Below are positions 12,379 to 24,569 of a DNA stretch of 64,000 nt, piece after piece. Source of the DNA: Onchocerca lupi (lineage: Eukaryota; Nematoda; Chromadorea; Rhabditida; Onchocercidae); NCBI GenBank assembly GCA_028564675.1, contig JAOVVO010000304.1, forward strand, positions 27,765-91,764, read 5' to 3'. The notes beneath the pieces were generated by a model, which saw only the letters and a list, made by a program, of their open reading frames with translations, was not told the DNA's origin and ran no database searches. Positions within the stretch are counted from its first letter, which is position 1. Every line of letters begins with the position of its first letter. The position numbers and the translations under genes are program-made.

Positions 12379-13084
12379 GATTATCAATATTAGATCAGAT
12401 TTTATCATTATAGAATTAAGCATAAAAAAACAAAACAAAACAATGACACGGGAATAAACAATTTGTGGAATGCATAAAAAAGATGGAAATATTGCAAATC
12501 AAATTAAATAATAATATTTAACATACATAAGAATGAAGAAATGAAGAAATATTTCTAAAAATTTTTCAAAATTTTCAAAAAAATAAAAAAACCAGCGATT
12601 GAAAGTTGGTTGAAATAACTTTTAAAAAATGAAAAAAAAAAAAGAAAATAAATGTCTTGATTTGCATTCCCTTTAATTCCCCAATGCATATATATATACA
12701 TACTTTTTTTTCAATCAAGAATTTCTTTTTCTTTTACGCATCTGAAAGTGAAAACTTTTCCGAATGATTGAAATTAGTGCTTTGATTTTGTCCTTGTCCT
12801 CAAAATTCGTAAAATTTGCATAAAATCAGGTCAAGTATTGATATTTTCATTATTCGCACTATCGCACTGCAAACGATTATCAATTTTGCACCACACTGAG
12901 CCTTTTTCTTTCTCTATTGAAAATCAAGTCTCGTTATAGGAGCTTAAGTCATATAATACCCAATAAATTAAGACTTTTGGCACCAACAAGTCATCGACCT
13001 TGTTCAATCATATTTTCATAGCATTTCACATTTTACAGCATTAACAATAATCGGCGCAAAGCTTCTGCATAATATCCACAAAGT

Positions 13085-13595
13085 GGAAATATATTATTTA
13101 TTATGACAATTGATAGGCCTGAAAATTAAGTTATAATCATTTAATAAAGCTATAATTATATATGCATATATGTATGCTAAAGTATCAAGTATTTCAATTA
13201 TTCTCTATCTATTCAAATATTGCCAATAAACAATTCATGACGAAAATATCACAAATATTCTATGTTAACATATGCATATGAATTATTAGATATGTAAAAA
13301 TATTTATGCAATTATAATATAATTATATGCATAATATTTAGGTATTCAAGTTATTCCATATGTTCCATTCAAATATTAATGGTCAAATTATGTCAAATAT
13401 ATCACTGCTAGACTTTGCATATTTATGCATATATATTATAATTAGATATGTAAAAACAATTATATAATTATAACTATGTAATTATAATATATAGTTTTCA
13501 AGTGTTCAAATTAATATATGTTCTTTAATTAAATTTCAGCAATAATTAAAATATGACAAAATTTCATTAATAATTTATATATGTGCATGCAGATG
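13085..13595. repeat. Degenerate satellite-like array, ~150-170-bp unit, about three copies
   Basis: Blocks of TATGCATATAT, TTAGATATGTAAAAA, a run of AATTATAAT, then TCAAGT.TT and ATTCAAATATT recur around 13140-13290, 13290-13440 and 13440-13590. The region is very A/T-rich and coding-free. Confidence 0.55.
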
Positions 13596-13599
13596 AGGA

Positions 13600-16500
13600 A
13601 ATTTGCATACGACGATTAGTTTCTCTTTTTGCAGCAATTTTCCAGGTATTTAAATTTTAAATTTTTTATTGAAATAGTTATAAAAAATTCATTTATATAT
13701 ACTGAACATTTGTTCGTTTTCAACTCATGAAATTGATTAATGCATATAAACATTCCAACTATCAATTAATTTGGTGACTGAAAAGTGTTTAATTTATTGC
13801 AATGATTACTTTTTTATGATATCGAATTTTTTTTAATAGTCTTCAGGCAACTATTTTTAATCATTGTTATAACAAACAATTCTAGTTGCCATAATTTAAA
13901 ATTTTTACTAAATTTTAAAACATAATCGATATTATAACTAATGCAATGAAATTTAGGCAAATTGAAGTTATGTGTTTCATTAATTTAATCGTTATGCTCG
14001 TAAAATGTGCAACCTAAATTATTAATCATACTAATTCTAAATTTTTTACTTTTTCTTTCATATCACAACATTTTAAAGAAGAAACAAAAATTAGAAAAGT
14101 TATTTTTGGAAAGTTTGCGGTTTTATCCATATTATTTAATTATTGTTTGCATTTTTCTAAAAACTAAAGAAATAAGCAAATTTCTGTATTTTCTTTCTTA
14201 ACCATAGAAAATTTTTCCTACTGTCTAATTTTTCATTTTTATAATTTTCTAATTCTATTTGCATATATCAATCATCGATTAACAAATTATGTTTTATCGA
14301 AGAAAATTTTTCGTTTTTATCTTTTTTTGTCATTTTAATTGTCTTGTTGATAATATAAAACCATATTTTCAATATAATCCTTAAATTATAATCTCTTCCC
14401 CTTTTCTAACAATTACCTTCATCATCATTATATCATATCAATGTCAATATTACTACTTATTGCTATTATCATTATTTTTTTATGTCATCAAATTTATTTT
14501 CAACTATCTTTGATGATAGTTTGAATTTTTACACTAAAAATTTAATAATCTTAATATGATATATGGACTATTTCGAAACTAAAAAATCGTTATTATTAAT
14601 AACAATGACCACTACCTTATCTCGTCATATCAACATTATCAACAGTCTGAATCTAAGAGCTAAGTAATTCAGAGAGGAATGTTAAATAATGATCGTGATA
14701 ATGGCAATGATAATAACTGAAGGAGATTTAGATTATGAAGGCGATGAATGATGGCGAAACAACAACGATTACTTGTGATAATAATGATAATATCAGAATC
14801 AAATTATGAAGACAGCAGTCAAGGATGATAACAATGATAAATGATAAGAAAGCAGCAATAATTGTTATACGCAGGAAATTTATTTCATATGGCAAGGTTT
14901 TTTTCTTCTCTCTCGTCCTCCCGATCTTCTAAAACAGAAATTTCCAGAAAATTATCAAATATATATAATTTAAAAGTAATTTTCAGACTTAAAAAGTCAC
15001 AATGAAAATATCTTTGTTCTAAATATCTATTCTAACTTAATATGGGTTATAAGCATACTTAAAATTATGCGGTAATTTTTTATTTAAAATGCTAGCATTG
15101 AATTAAACTCTTTTCATATTGAAAAATTCTAAGTTTTTTAATATCTTTCTTTCTTTTCTATTCCAAACTTATAATCTAAGGTTTTCTCGTTTTTCTTTTC
15201 GGCATTATAAATGAGAAAATGATATACTTTGATATTTCATTGATAAAATTTCATCAATTTTCTTCTTTTCCATTCATTTTTTTTTTTTTTTTTGTTTTTT
15301 TCATTCTATTTCAAGTTTAAATGAAAATTGGATAGTTGTTAAGGCTAATAGTTTGAACAAAAAGTAGCCAAGATCTAGTATAATGTATTACAAATGTACT
15401 TGGCTAATTTATTTGGCTGGCTTGCATTAATTAAGTTCCTTAATGCTAATGGGCATGAAAAAAATTAACGGAAATGCTTGAAATAAAAAATAAAAAATAA
15501 ATCTCCTTTTTTTTGTGTAACATTATTTTCTTGCAAATAAATCAAATAAAATTAAGTAAATCTTACAAAATTACAATTTATAATCACCAATTATTACCAT
15601 GACTACTTTAAAAACCATAACTCCTTACAATGAAATAAAAATATTATCATTTTATTCTTTTTTTTTCTCTTTCCTTTTTTTCTAAAAAAAACTTCACATT
15701 TCTTCTAATTTTTTTTCTTCTAAACTCTCATCAAACATTTCTTTTTCCTTACTTTCCATTCCGTCATTTTTAAGATTAAAAAAGGAAAATCAAAAAAAAG
15801 AAAAAATAGTAGAACGAAAAAAAATCTCCTTTTCTGCTTATATTTGCTAATTCGCTTCTATCAAATTTAAAATAAATTTTTTTTGCCTTTCTTTTCATTT
15901 TATTTATGATTGTTATTGATAGTAAAATATTTTTATTTTCTTTTCCTTCGACTCCTACCTCATTCCGCTTTTGCCGACCTCTATCCCGCAAATTTATCTC
16001 ATAAAATTTCATGAAATATGAAGCAAGCTATAAGAATAAGAATTGCTTCTTTCATTTCGTATTGTTTATTTTTCCATTTTACATCTATTATTTACACTTT
16101 GAATTTAGTTATTCCATTTTAAAAAATACTTAATTTAAAAAAAAAAAAAAGAAAGGCAATGTTTTAAATGTGCTTTTTTATTTTGCAATAATTCTCTTTT
16201 TTAAAAAAGTCTTTTTTCAATTAAATAAAGAGCAATTTCTTTTGCTTTTTGTTTTGTTTTGAATTAGGCATTAAAATTTGTGGACTTTTCAAAAAAGCTC
16301 TTGATTGTTTAGAAAAAAATATTTTTTCAAGTCAAATAAAGTTCATTTTGAATTGGACAGAAAAGGCGCGAAATTTTCGAAAGTATAAAATTTGAATGTT
16401 TCAGTAAGCTTGGATTAATATTAACTACTTTTAGCAAGAAATAAATTTCGAGAATGAATAACCAACGACAATTCCGACATTTATGGATTATTGAAAACTT

Positions 16501-17400
16501 TTTTTTTTTCAGGTCATTTCATAAAAAGTATTGCAAAAATGAGGACTGTTTAAGAGCACTCAAAAGTATCACTAAAATCGATTATATATATATATATATA
16601 TATATATATTATCATTGATATCAAATCATACGATTAAATAGATTTCGGTCAGGCAGAAAATTTGAAATTTTTATCTTAAAATGAAAAATTGCAAAAAAAA
16701 TTTTTTTAAATTGCTTAATTATTATAGAATTGTTTGAAATTATAACAAAAACTCAAAATTTAGAGTGAAAAGAAAGGAAATCAGATATGCGATTAAAATT
16801 GCATAACTTTCAATAATAATAATAATAATACCAGTGATATTCAATAATTTTCCTGGAATATGAATAGAAAAACAAAAAAAATTTGAAAGTTATTTTAAAA
16901 AATGAGATGGATCAGTTTTTTTCTACAAAAGCAAAAAAATTAAAAAAAAATATTAAGAAAACAATCAATTAAATCAATATGTTTTTCCTACCATTTTTTT
17001 TTTTTTTTGCTTTTTTTTCTTTTTTCAGTTACCAAGTAGTTCTTCAAAACGAATTTTCGTTAGTTTTTTTTCTCCAAGAAATCTGAATAAGATTAAAAAT
17101 TTCCCCTTTTCTTTTTCCTAAATTTTCTCCTCGATTTTTCGTCAATTCGAATTCCCTTGTTGGATTCATCAGTCATATTCCCTTGAAAAAGAAAAAAAAA
17201 AAAAAAAAAAAAATAGATCTCGTTGTTACTACTACATCACCAAATATTTCAAGCCCATTCCATTTTGTGTTAAATTTTATTTCTATTTTTTTCCAACTTC
17301 TGACATATATTTCTGGTATTTTTTCTAACATTTAACTTTTTCCTAGCTTCTGTCAAGTAACTTCTAATATATAAAAGCCGCATTTTATCTCATATTTTTA
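13600..17400. other. Gene-free A/T-rich spacer
   Basis: Nothing firm is seen. It contains GAT/ATC-rich stretches (14400-14850), a (TA)n run at 16583-16610 and many homopolymers. Two weak exon-like strings occur: 13592-13645 (EEICIRRLVSLFAAIFQ between GCATGCAG and GTATTT) and an ATG frame at 16455 (MNNQRQFRHLWIIEN). Neither can be tied to a gene. Confidence 0.5.
16583..16610. repeat. (TA)n microsatellite
   Basis: About fourteen TA units in spacer DNA. Confidence 0.95.
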
Positions 17401-17414
17401 TTTGTATTTTCTTT

Positions 17415-17745
17415 CATTTCATCATTATCAATGTCACATTGACTTTATCATTGTTAAACATTAATTAAACATTCTTATCTCTATTACTACTATTGATTTC
17501 ATTCATTATCATTATTGCCCACATTTCAATTTTTATCATCCTTCATTTCATTAATATCATCATTATCAGTGTTACATTGGCATTATCATTGTCAAACATT
17601 AATTAAACATTATTATCTTTATTAACCGCTATTGATTCTAATCATTACCATTATTATTATTACCAGTATCATATTGCCTATCATCACTTGTCATACATTA
17701 ACTTAACATTCTAATCATTATTATTTCTTTCTTTCTGAGTTATAA
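17415..17745. repeat. Tandem repeat of ~100-140-bp units rich in ATTATCATT
   Basis: The string TCATTATCAATGTCACATTG followed by TTATCATTGTTAAACATTAATTAAACATT recurs at about 17420 and 17560, and a decayed third copy starts near 17660. No coding signal. Confidence 0.65.
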
Positions 17746-17801
17746 TTTATGATCATCTCTTCATTATTAAAACGTCATAAATTGCAATTGATCGGGAATA
17801 A

Positions 17802-17819
17802 TTTTGCTCCTGTTTTTTT

Positions 17820-17858
<39 letters not shown>

Positions 17859-17882
17859 TTAGAATTACATCAGGAGCGAAAA
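17802..17882. repeat. Poly(T) tract flanked by an 11-bp inverted repeat
   Basis: TTTTGCTCCTG at 17802-17812 faces CAGGAGCGAAAA at 17871-17882 across a ~45-base T run. The inverted pair and long T tract could be the stump of a small transposable element. Confidence 0.55.
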
Positions 17883-18581
17883 AAAGTTAAGTGGTTATTT
17901 ATTAGTATATTATTATCAATATTATCATTACTACCATTATTTTTTAAGTTGCTAAAATGCTTATGCTTTGCTTTACTAAATTTCCGAACTCTTAATATTT
18001 TCTATGAAAAAGCAATATTTCTCGACTGAATTCGAAAATATGGTTGCTTAAATGGGAAAATTATCTGATCAGATCTTTCCCACTTTCAAAAATTTCAAAA
18101 TTTTCACTTATTTGACATGTTGCATTTAAAAAGATGCTATAAAAGAATTCCATAGCGTCATTATTATTATTTATTTTCACCAAAATTATTATTTTTTCGT
18201 TATCAATTGTTAACGTTAATGTCATTGTCACATTATTATCATCGTTATATTGTACTTTAACAGTGAGGCTATCACTATCACTATTATTATTATTATTTGC
18301 AATCAATACTATCATTACAATTATTAATATTATCAATCAATTATTAGTAATGAGTTAGTGCTATCAAATCTATTATTATAATTATTATTATTTACTTATA
18401 CTCACCATTATTATTGATGGTAATATTTCACCGATTATTATCACATATCAGTATTGACATACGGAATACTATCATATTAACAGCAATTAATGATACTTCA
18501 ATTAATTTTGAAATATTTTCAGAAATATTTCTATTAAAGCGTATCTCTGTCTGTATAAAAACAAATATTTTTAATTCTTCT

Positions 18582-18879
18582 GGTTCATCTCACAGCGCGC
18601 CAGTTCTGCTTACCAAAATGCCCCACTTCAATGTTTACGCTTCATTCAAGCAAGCAACACGTCATGTCATACTCATTGACAGTCTGAGAATAGTTTGAAC
18701 ACGTTTCGTCCCACAATTCCTCTAATCATTCAATTTACCGAATATAGCAGCTTCATTACGTACTCCATCTATTCTGAGGGAATCTTCAGAGGGAACCAGC
18801 TACTAGATAGTTCGATTAGTCTTTCGCCCCTATACCAAAGTCAGGCGATCGATTTGCACGTCAGAATCGCTTCGGACCT
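18582..18879 (-). pseudogene. Decayed 28S rRNA fragment
   Basis: The reverse complement starts AGGTCCGAAGCGATTCTGAC and runs through GTGCAAATCGATCG, GGTATAGGGGCGAAAGACTA, ATCTAGTAGCTGGTTCCCTC and CCCTCAGAATAG. It ends with GGGGCATTTTGGTAAGCAGA and ACTGGCGC.CTGTGAGATGAACC. These are hallmark conserved stretches of the eukaryotic large-subunit rRNA core, in the right order. Conserved positions are altered and parts of the middle are missing or changed, and the match ends sharply on both sides. It is therefore a scrap of nuclear rDNA inserted in spacer, not a working rRNA gene. Apparent open frames over it (18414-18940) are shadows. Confidence 0.86.
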
Positions 18880-19192
18880 AATATTTTCATATGACTTCTT
18901 TAATTTAACTACGAAAAAAAAAGAAACAACAATAAAATAACATCGTTTCTAGAATTCAAAATATCTTTCCATCAAATTTTTTTCTTAAAAGAAAGTTTCT
19001 TTTTATTCAGAAAACAAATTTCCATTTTATTACCAATAATTAACGCTATCTATTAGCGTATGAAATAAATATAATAAAAATTGTTAGCTTAATTAAATAA
19101 ATTATTTGATTTTACTTACAGCTAGTTAACTTGTTTAAACTTCAAATAAATTTTATCTAAACTCATAGAAGTTACTTCTAAAACATTCCAGT

Positions 19193-19195
19193 TTA

Positions 19196-19249
<54 letters not shown>
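19193..19249. repeat. (TTA)n microsatellite
   Basis: About nineteen uninterrupted TTA/TAT units. Confidence 0.95.
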
Positions 19250-19250
<1 letters not shown>

Positions 19251-19490
19251 GTTATTCTAGCTTATCAATGCATATCAGATAACTGAATAATTCATTTTCC
19301 CGCAGGGTAAATCAATTCTTTCATCATATATTCATTCATTCCCGCGATTTACCTCATAAATTTTGTTGACAAATTCCATCCTATTGTTCACAATAAAAAT
19401 TTCCTTTGTCTCCTGCTTTTATTTATCTCTCTAATTCCTTTCTCTCTCTCCCACTTCCTTCCTTATGTTATAAATGAAATTCCATTCCTT

Positions 19491-19889
19491 ATGCAAGTAT
19501 ATCATCACAATTTAAAAATGATAGAAATATTATCAATGCAATTTGAAACTGATCAAAGTCATTTCGCTCATTTGTTGATTGCATGTATGAGAAGTGTAGT
19601 AAATTTGATGGTAACCGAATTCCATCCAAATTCAACTCCCATTCAACAGGATATTCCAATATCACACCCCCGCTACCACATCCCGCTCCGTACCCCAGTC
19701 CGCCTCCGCCTTCGTGTCGAAAAATTGTTGTTTATTGATGGAAATAATGTAGGATCACAAACAGTTAGCTTAGTGAATTCATTCCTTTCCTTCTCCTCCT
19801 CCTCCTCCTCCTCTTTGCTTTCCCCCCGTCTCATCAAATACTTCTCCTTTCTTTCTATTCATAAATACCTCATCTTTTCTATTCGTTAA
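19491..19889 (+). CDS. Hypothetical protein, 132-codon open frame of uncertain reality
   Basis: An ATG at 19491 opens 132 codons without a stop in DNA where stops usually come every dozen codons. The product is basic. It has no signal peptide or domain I recognise, and carries a serine run from a (TCC)n tract at 19792-19812. A second frame is open over about 19555-19735. It encodes a proline-rich string (TPPLPHPAPYPSPPPPSC) after DCMYEKCSKFDGN, and looks at least as protein-like. One of the two may be a true exon, but no good acceptor or donor settles which. Local C/T richness also suppresses stops. The neighbours are a 28S scrap and spacer. Confidence 0.33.
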   Translation: MQVYHHNLKMIEILSMQFETDQSHFAHLLIACMRSVVNLMVTEFHPNSTPIQQDIPISHPRYHIPLRTPVRLRLRVEKLLFIDGNNVGSQTVSLVNSFLSFSSSSSSSLLSPRLIKYFSFLSIHKYLIFSIR

Positions 19890-20159
19890 TCATTTAGCTC
19901 ATTCGCACTTTTCGTTTTTTGAAATCTTTCGGAAAATTTAAGCTTTTCTTAACTAATCAATCAATGAGAGTTACTTTATTTTCCATTCAACTAATTAAAA
20001 CATTAAAACAATTTGTAGTATTTCATCATTTTCGAGCTAAATTAGCTAGCAATTTTAGTTTCTTAAATTATTTTCAGCTAATTAGCAATGATATTAATTT
20101 TGTTTTAATCAGATCATATAGTGAAATCAATTCAATTAATTTGAATATATTCAGATAAT

Positions 20160-21707
20160 CGGTAAATCTTAATTCCAATTCATCCATGTAATGATGCATA
20201 TACATTCTAATTCATTCATGCTACAATATCAAGTTTTTAAGATTTATCAATTAACAATTAGCTAATTAATTTCATTTCGTTCAAAATAGTACTACTTCAA
20301 CTAATTAACAATTAATTTTATTTCATTTCAATTAAAAGCAATCATTTTATTAAATATCGCAAGTCCCAGTTCAATTCAAAATTCATTTTAAATTATTTAA
20401 TTCATTACGAAAAATTTTTAGTTCAGCTCAATTCATGTTTAAAATTCATGCACATTGCAATTATTTGATTTATGCAACATGCAGAAACATGGAAAAGTTC
20501 ACGAAAATTCGTCCGGATGCAATCAAATTTAAGGGTCAATGACCGATGATATTATCGATTATTTCAGTAATTCATTTCTTTTCAGAATTGCAAACGCTCT
20601 TTTCTTAATGTATGCTAATAGTGTCACACATACTAACCATATCATCTCCGTTCCTAATTTAATTATTTATTTTGCAAATAAATCAAATAATTAGGACAAG
20701 TCGATCATCAATGTAGAATTTTTCAGTCTGTTTTTTCTAGTTCAGTGTAATGTCTGCCATTCAATAGAAGGTCAATTTTATTTGAAAATAACGAATGGTA
20801 AGAAAAATGTTGAGATTTTTAAAATAAAATAAAAAATACAAATTAAATAAAATACAAGAAAAAGAATACAGTGCTGAAATTAATAATAAATATATGGAAT
20901 TGGTAATGAATATATGAAATTTGTAATGGATATATGAAATTAATGACAAATTGGTAAATGTACATTAATATGTGAAATAAGAAAAACATATGAAATTAAT
21001 AATAAATCAATAAATATATGAAATTAATGAATTGTTAATGAACGACCTACTAGCAGTGGATATATGATAAATATGTAATTAAATAAATATTCAACTTTCA
21101 GTTTCTGGAGTGAATTCTCGAAATTCTGTTTTTTTTTATTTCAACTGATTTTTTATATCATACAGTCATATTATCAATGATCCATTGAAATGCACTAAAA
21201 ATGGCTGCTTGTTATCAATAATTTCTTCTTATTATTAATTAATTCATTTCCATTAATTTCATTCTTTTTTCGAAGTAAATTTTTTGCTTTATTATTTATA
21301 GCTGACATATAAATCATAATTTCATGTATATAAACCGTGAAAATTTGTACACATTTTACTTGTATGACGTTGAAAATGCATCCGTTTGTAATAGGAGATC
21401 GAAACTTAATAATTAATTATTGTTTTCTTTTTCTTTTTTTAAATATATTTGATTAAATTACAAGTATCGAGAGATTCATTCACATAGGCTAATGAAATAA
21501 TAAGTTACAATTTACTGTTCTTACAATAGTAATTTTAAATTCTATAAATTAAAAAATGAGTGGAAAGATTAAATTAAGTTTTTCGGAATTATTATAAAAG
21601 ATTAACTTGAAATCACTTCTTTCATATTTATTAGAATGAATTTTTAATTAATTATTAATTGAAAAAGAAGAAAAGGTATATTTCATTTTAAAATTTTCGT
21701 AAGTGTG

Positions 21708-21741
<34 letters not shown>

Positions 21742-24480
21742 GAAATTCTTCGGAAATTTTCGAGAAAAAAATAGTATTATAATAATTTTAATATTTAGAA
21801 CTTTTTTCATTTACATACAAAAATATTGCCCGTTATCTCCTTCGTATGATAAAATATTATAATCACGTATCACGTTCTATCTTCCGTAACCTTCATTCAG
21901 TATCATTTAGCTGAATAATGCAAAATCAACTTTTATATAATTGATAGAAATGTTTTTTTTTCTTTCATTTTATGCATTGCTTCTTTTTTTTTTTTTTAAT
22001 TAAATTATTTCCACTTTAAAATGAATATTTTTATCTTCTTTATTTCACGTATATTTTGGCATTAATAATAGTGTAGTTTTTATTAATTAAATATTATATC
22101 CATTATTACGTGGCAGTAATACGGCTTATTTTATACTTTTTTTTTCGTCGAATCAATTTTACGTAATACGTAAGTAGATTATTGTTGATAAATATAATGA
22201 TTATTAATAATGACAGCATTATTGATCATTAACTAAAATATATTTATCATCATTATCAATTATTACCTAAAATAGACTTATCATAATTACCAATCGTTAC
22301 CCAAAATATACTACAAATCTCATTTGTATAATTGCATATTTATCAAGTAATGAATATGTTAATGATAACAATGAAAAGTGTATATCAATGGTATTAATTA
22401 GTACTAATCAGGATTAGTTACTGCTTGTTACACTTTTGTTTTTTATCAGTTTCCTAATCTGTAAATTAATTTCATACCAATAAAATTTTTCGATAAAAGA
22501 AGAATTCGTAATCTGTTTCATTTCCAACACTATTTTGTCCTAATAGTAATAATGATAATGGTGGTAATGACGATGATGATAATGATAATTATGCTGATGA
22601 TGGTGGTAATTTAATATATAAAGAATTGTAAATTCTTCAGTGATGGTAATAATGATGATTCTTGTTATCGAAGAATCGGTTTAAAATTGTTGTTTACAAA
22701 CAGGTCTGAATTTGACTGACGACGATTAGTGTCTCTATCATGTTTACTGTTGTTAATTGTTACTAATTATTTTTCATCCTCTTTAATTTCCTGATATGAT
22801 CTTTTATCTTTATTTTATTATCAATCAATATTCTTGTATTTGGTTAATTAGTTGATTACATTTCTTAGCGTTTGAATATGCTAGTCATTTGTAATTTGCT
22901 ATTGCAAAAAAAGTCATGTAATCGATTCTTTTAAATAAACAAAACAATTAAATACTTATGTCTATAATATGATTTAGAAAATAACATGAAATCTGATGTT
23001 TATTTAAAAAGTATAAATCCAAAAATATATCATTTGATAAATTTAATTGAGATAATAGATATTAGTTTATATGCATTGCAGACATTTATCTGCTTTTTCT
23101 TTTTTCTCACTTATTCCATTACCCCGGGATTTTCCGGGTACCTTGGCATTTTTCGGATGTTTATATTTATTCGATTATGATTAGTTTTTCGCTAAACTAA
23201 CAAATAATTATAATTATTATTTCTTCTGTTCGCATACATTTTTACTCCTTATTTTGGAAAAGATCAATAAAATTTTCAGTAAAAGATCAGTTTGATTTTT
23301 TTTTTCCTTTTTTGAGCAAATTCATCTTTATAAAATTAATATAATAATTTCCTGTAATTTATTTTGTACGTTATTTGTTTTAAAAATTCTAATTATTTGT
23401 GATAGGAATTATTTCGATTCATCAAATCTTTATATTATCAAAATTTTTTGTAATCTCTGTATATTTGTATTTACATAAATCCGTATGAGATATCTTGAAC
23501 GCTTATGTTAAATTTACGCCATTTTGAATTCGTATTTAGCAAAAGGTCACGCCAGTTTATATTAAAACTGCTATATATAATATAAAGTTACCTTATTCAT
23601 ATTCTCTGTTCACTCATTTTTTTTCGGAAAAAGTTGTATTTGGAAACTAAAATTGAATTTAAGAACTGCAAACCAAAGTAAATTCCTTGCATATTTTTTA
23701 AATTTTTCGTTTTTTCGAAGAAATCGAATTTAGAAAACAAAATTGAATTTAAAAAAGAAAAAAAAAAATCTGTTTTAAAGATGACTAAACTGAATTTTAT
23801 TGCATACTTTTTAACTTGCCACTTTTTTCAGAGAAATTGAACTTGAGAAACATCGAATTCAAAAAAAATTTTTTTATAAAGATGATCAAATGAATTTTGC
23901 TGAATACTTCTCAATTTGTTACCTAAATTATATAAGTTTATCAATTTCTTTTTTTTCCTTTCGTAAAAAATTCTTATATTTTTCGTTGAAAATTGTTTAT
24001 TTATTGGTATTTGTAAATAATATCAATAAAAATGGATTGAAAAATAAAATAAATCAAATATTTATTTTAAAATTAAGATAATATATTTTAGAAAATAATA
24101 TTGAAACAACATTTATTTCAACAAGACAGAAATTTTTCTTTTTTTTTTCGCATCAAAAATGCGCATAATTTTGCTTAAAACGGGAATGAATGATTCAAAA
24201 GTGTTGAATGTTATTCTTAATTAATTAATCACTAAAACAAGAGACAAAACTCATGTTAATTTAATTAGGTTTACGTTTACGTATTTGTAAACCGTTAATT
24301 CATTCTTGAATAAAAATGAGTAATTTTAATTTGAAACCGTAAAGTAAATCATTCAGGATTCAAACGGATATTCGAATGTAATTACAATGCAAACAAGAAT
24401 TGAATAAAATTTAATTACTGATCAGAAAAGCATTTCGATGAAAGATAGAAAGTATTTTAAATGGCTAATAATGACATTTT
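20160..24480. other. Gene-free A/T-rich spacer
   Basis: Contains simple ATTAAT-type repeats, a ~34-bp tandem repeat of ACCTAAAATA.ACTTATCAT near 22225-22320, a poly(A) run at 21717-21741 and a GAT/ATG-rich stretch near 22540-22620. An ATG at about 20491 opens MEKFTKIRPDAIKFK before GGTCAATGA, but no partner exon was found. No supported gene. Confidence 0.5.
20880..21062. repeat. Degenerate tandem repeat around ATATATGAAATTAATG
   Basis: Units of roughly 22-26 bases (AATATATGGAATTGGTAATG, GATATATGAAATTAATGAC and similar) recur at least six times. Confidence 0.55.
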
Positions 24481-24503
24481 AGCATTTTTCTACGAGAAAA
24501 TTT

Positions 24504-24563
24504 AAGTAAGCTTACGTGAGCATATAAACTTTAGTATTTTACACGCTCACGTAAACTTACTCA
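24504..24563. other. 60-nt hairpin of pre-miRNA size
   Basis: The arms AAGTAAGCTTACGTGAGC (24504-24521) and GCTCACGTAAACTTACTC (24545-24562) pair at 16 of 18 positions around a 23-nt loop. It stands alone in spacer DNA. Arm length, loop size and overall length fit a nematode microRNA precursor, but I recognise no known seed and the strand cannot be told. Confidence 0.45.
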
Positions 24564-24569
24564 AGTTAA

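Noticed and set aside
18414..18940. Two plus-strand open frames of 94 and 81 codons
   Set aside because: They overlie the decayed 28S rRNA fragment on the minus strand.
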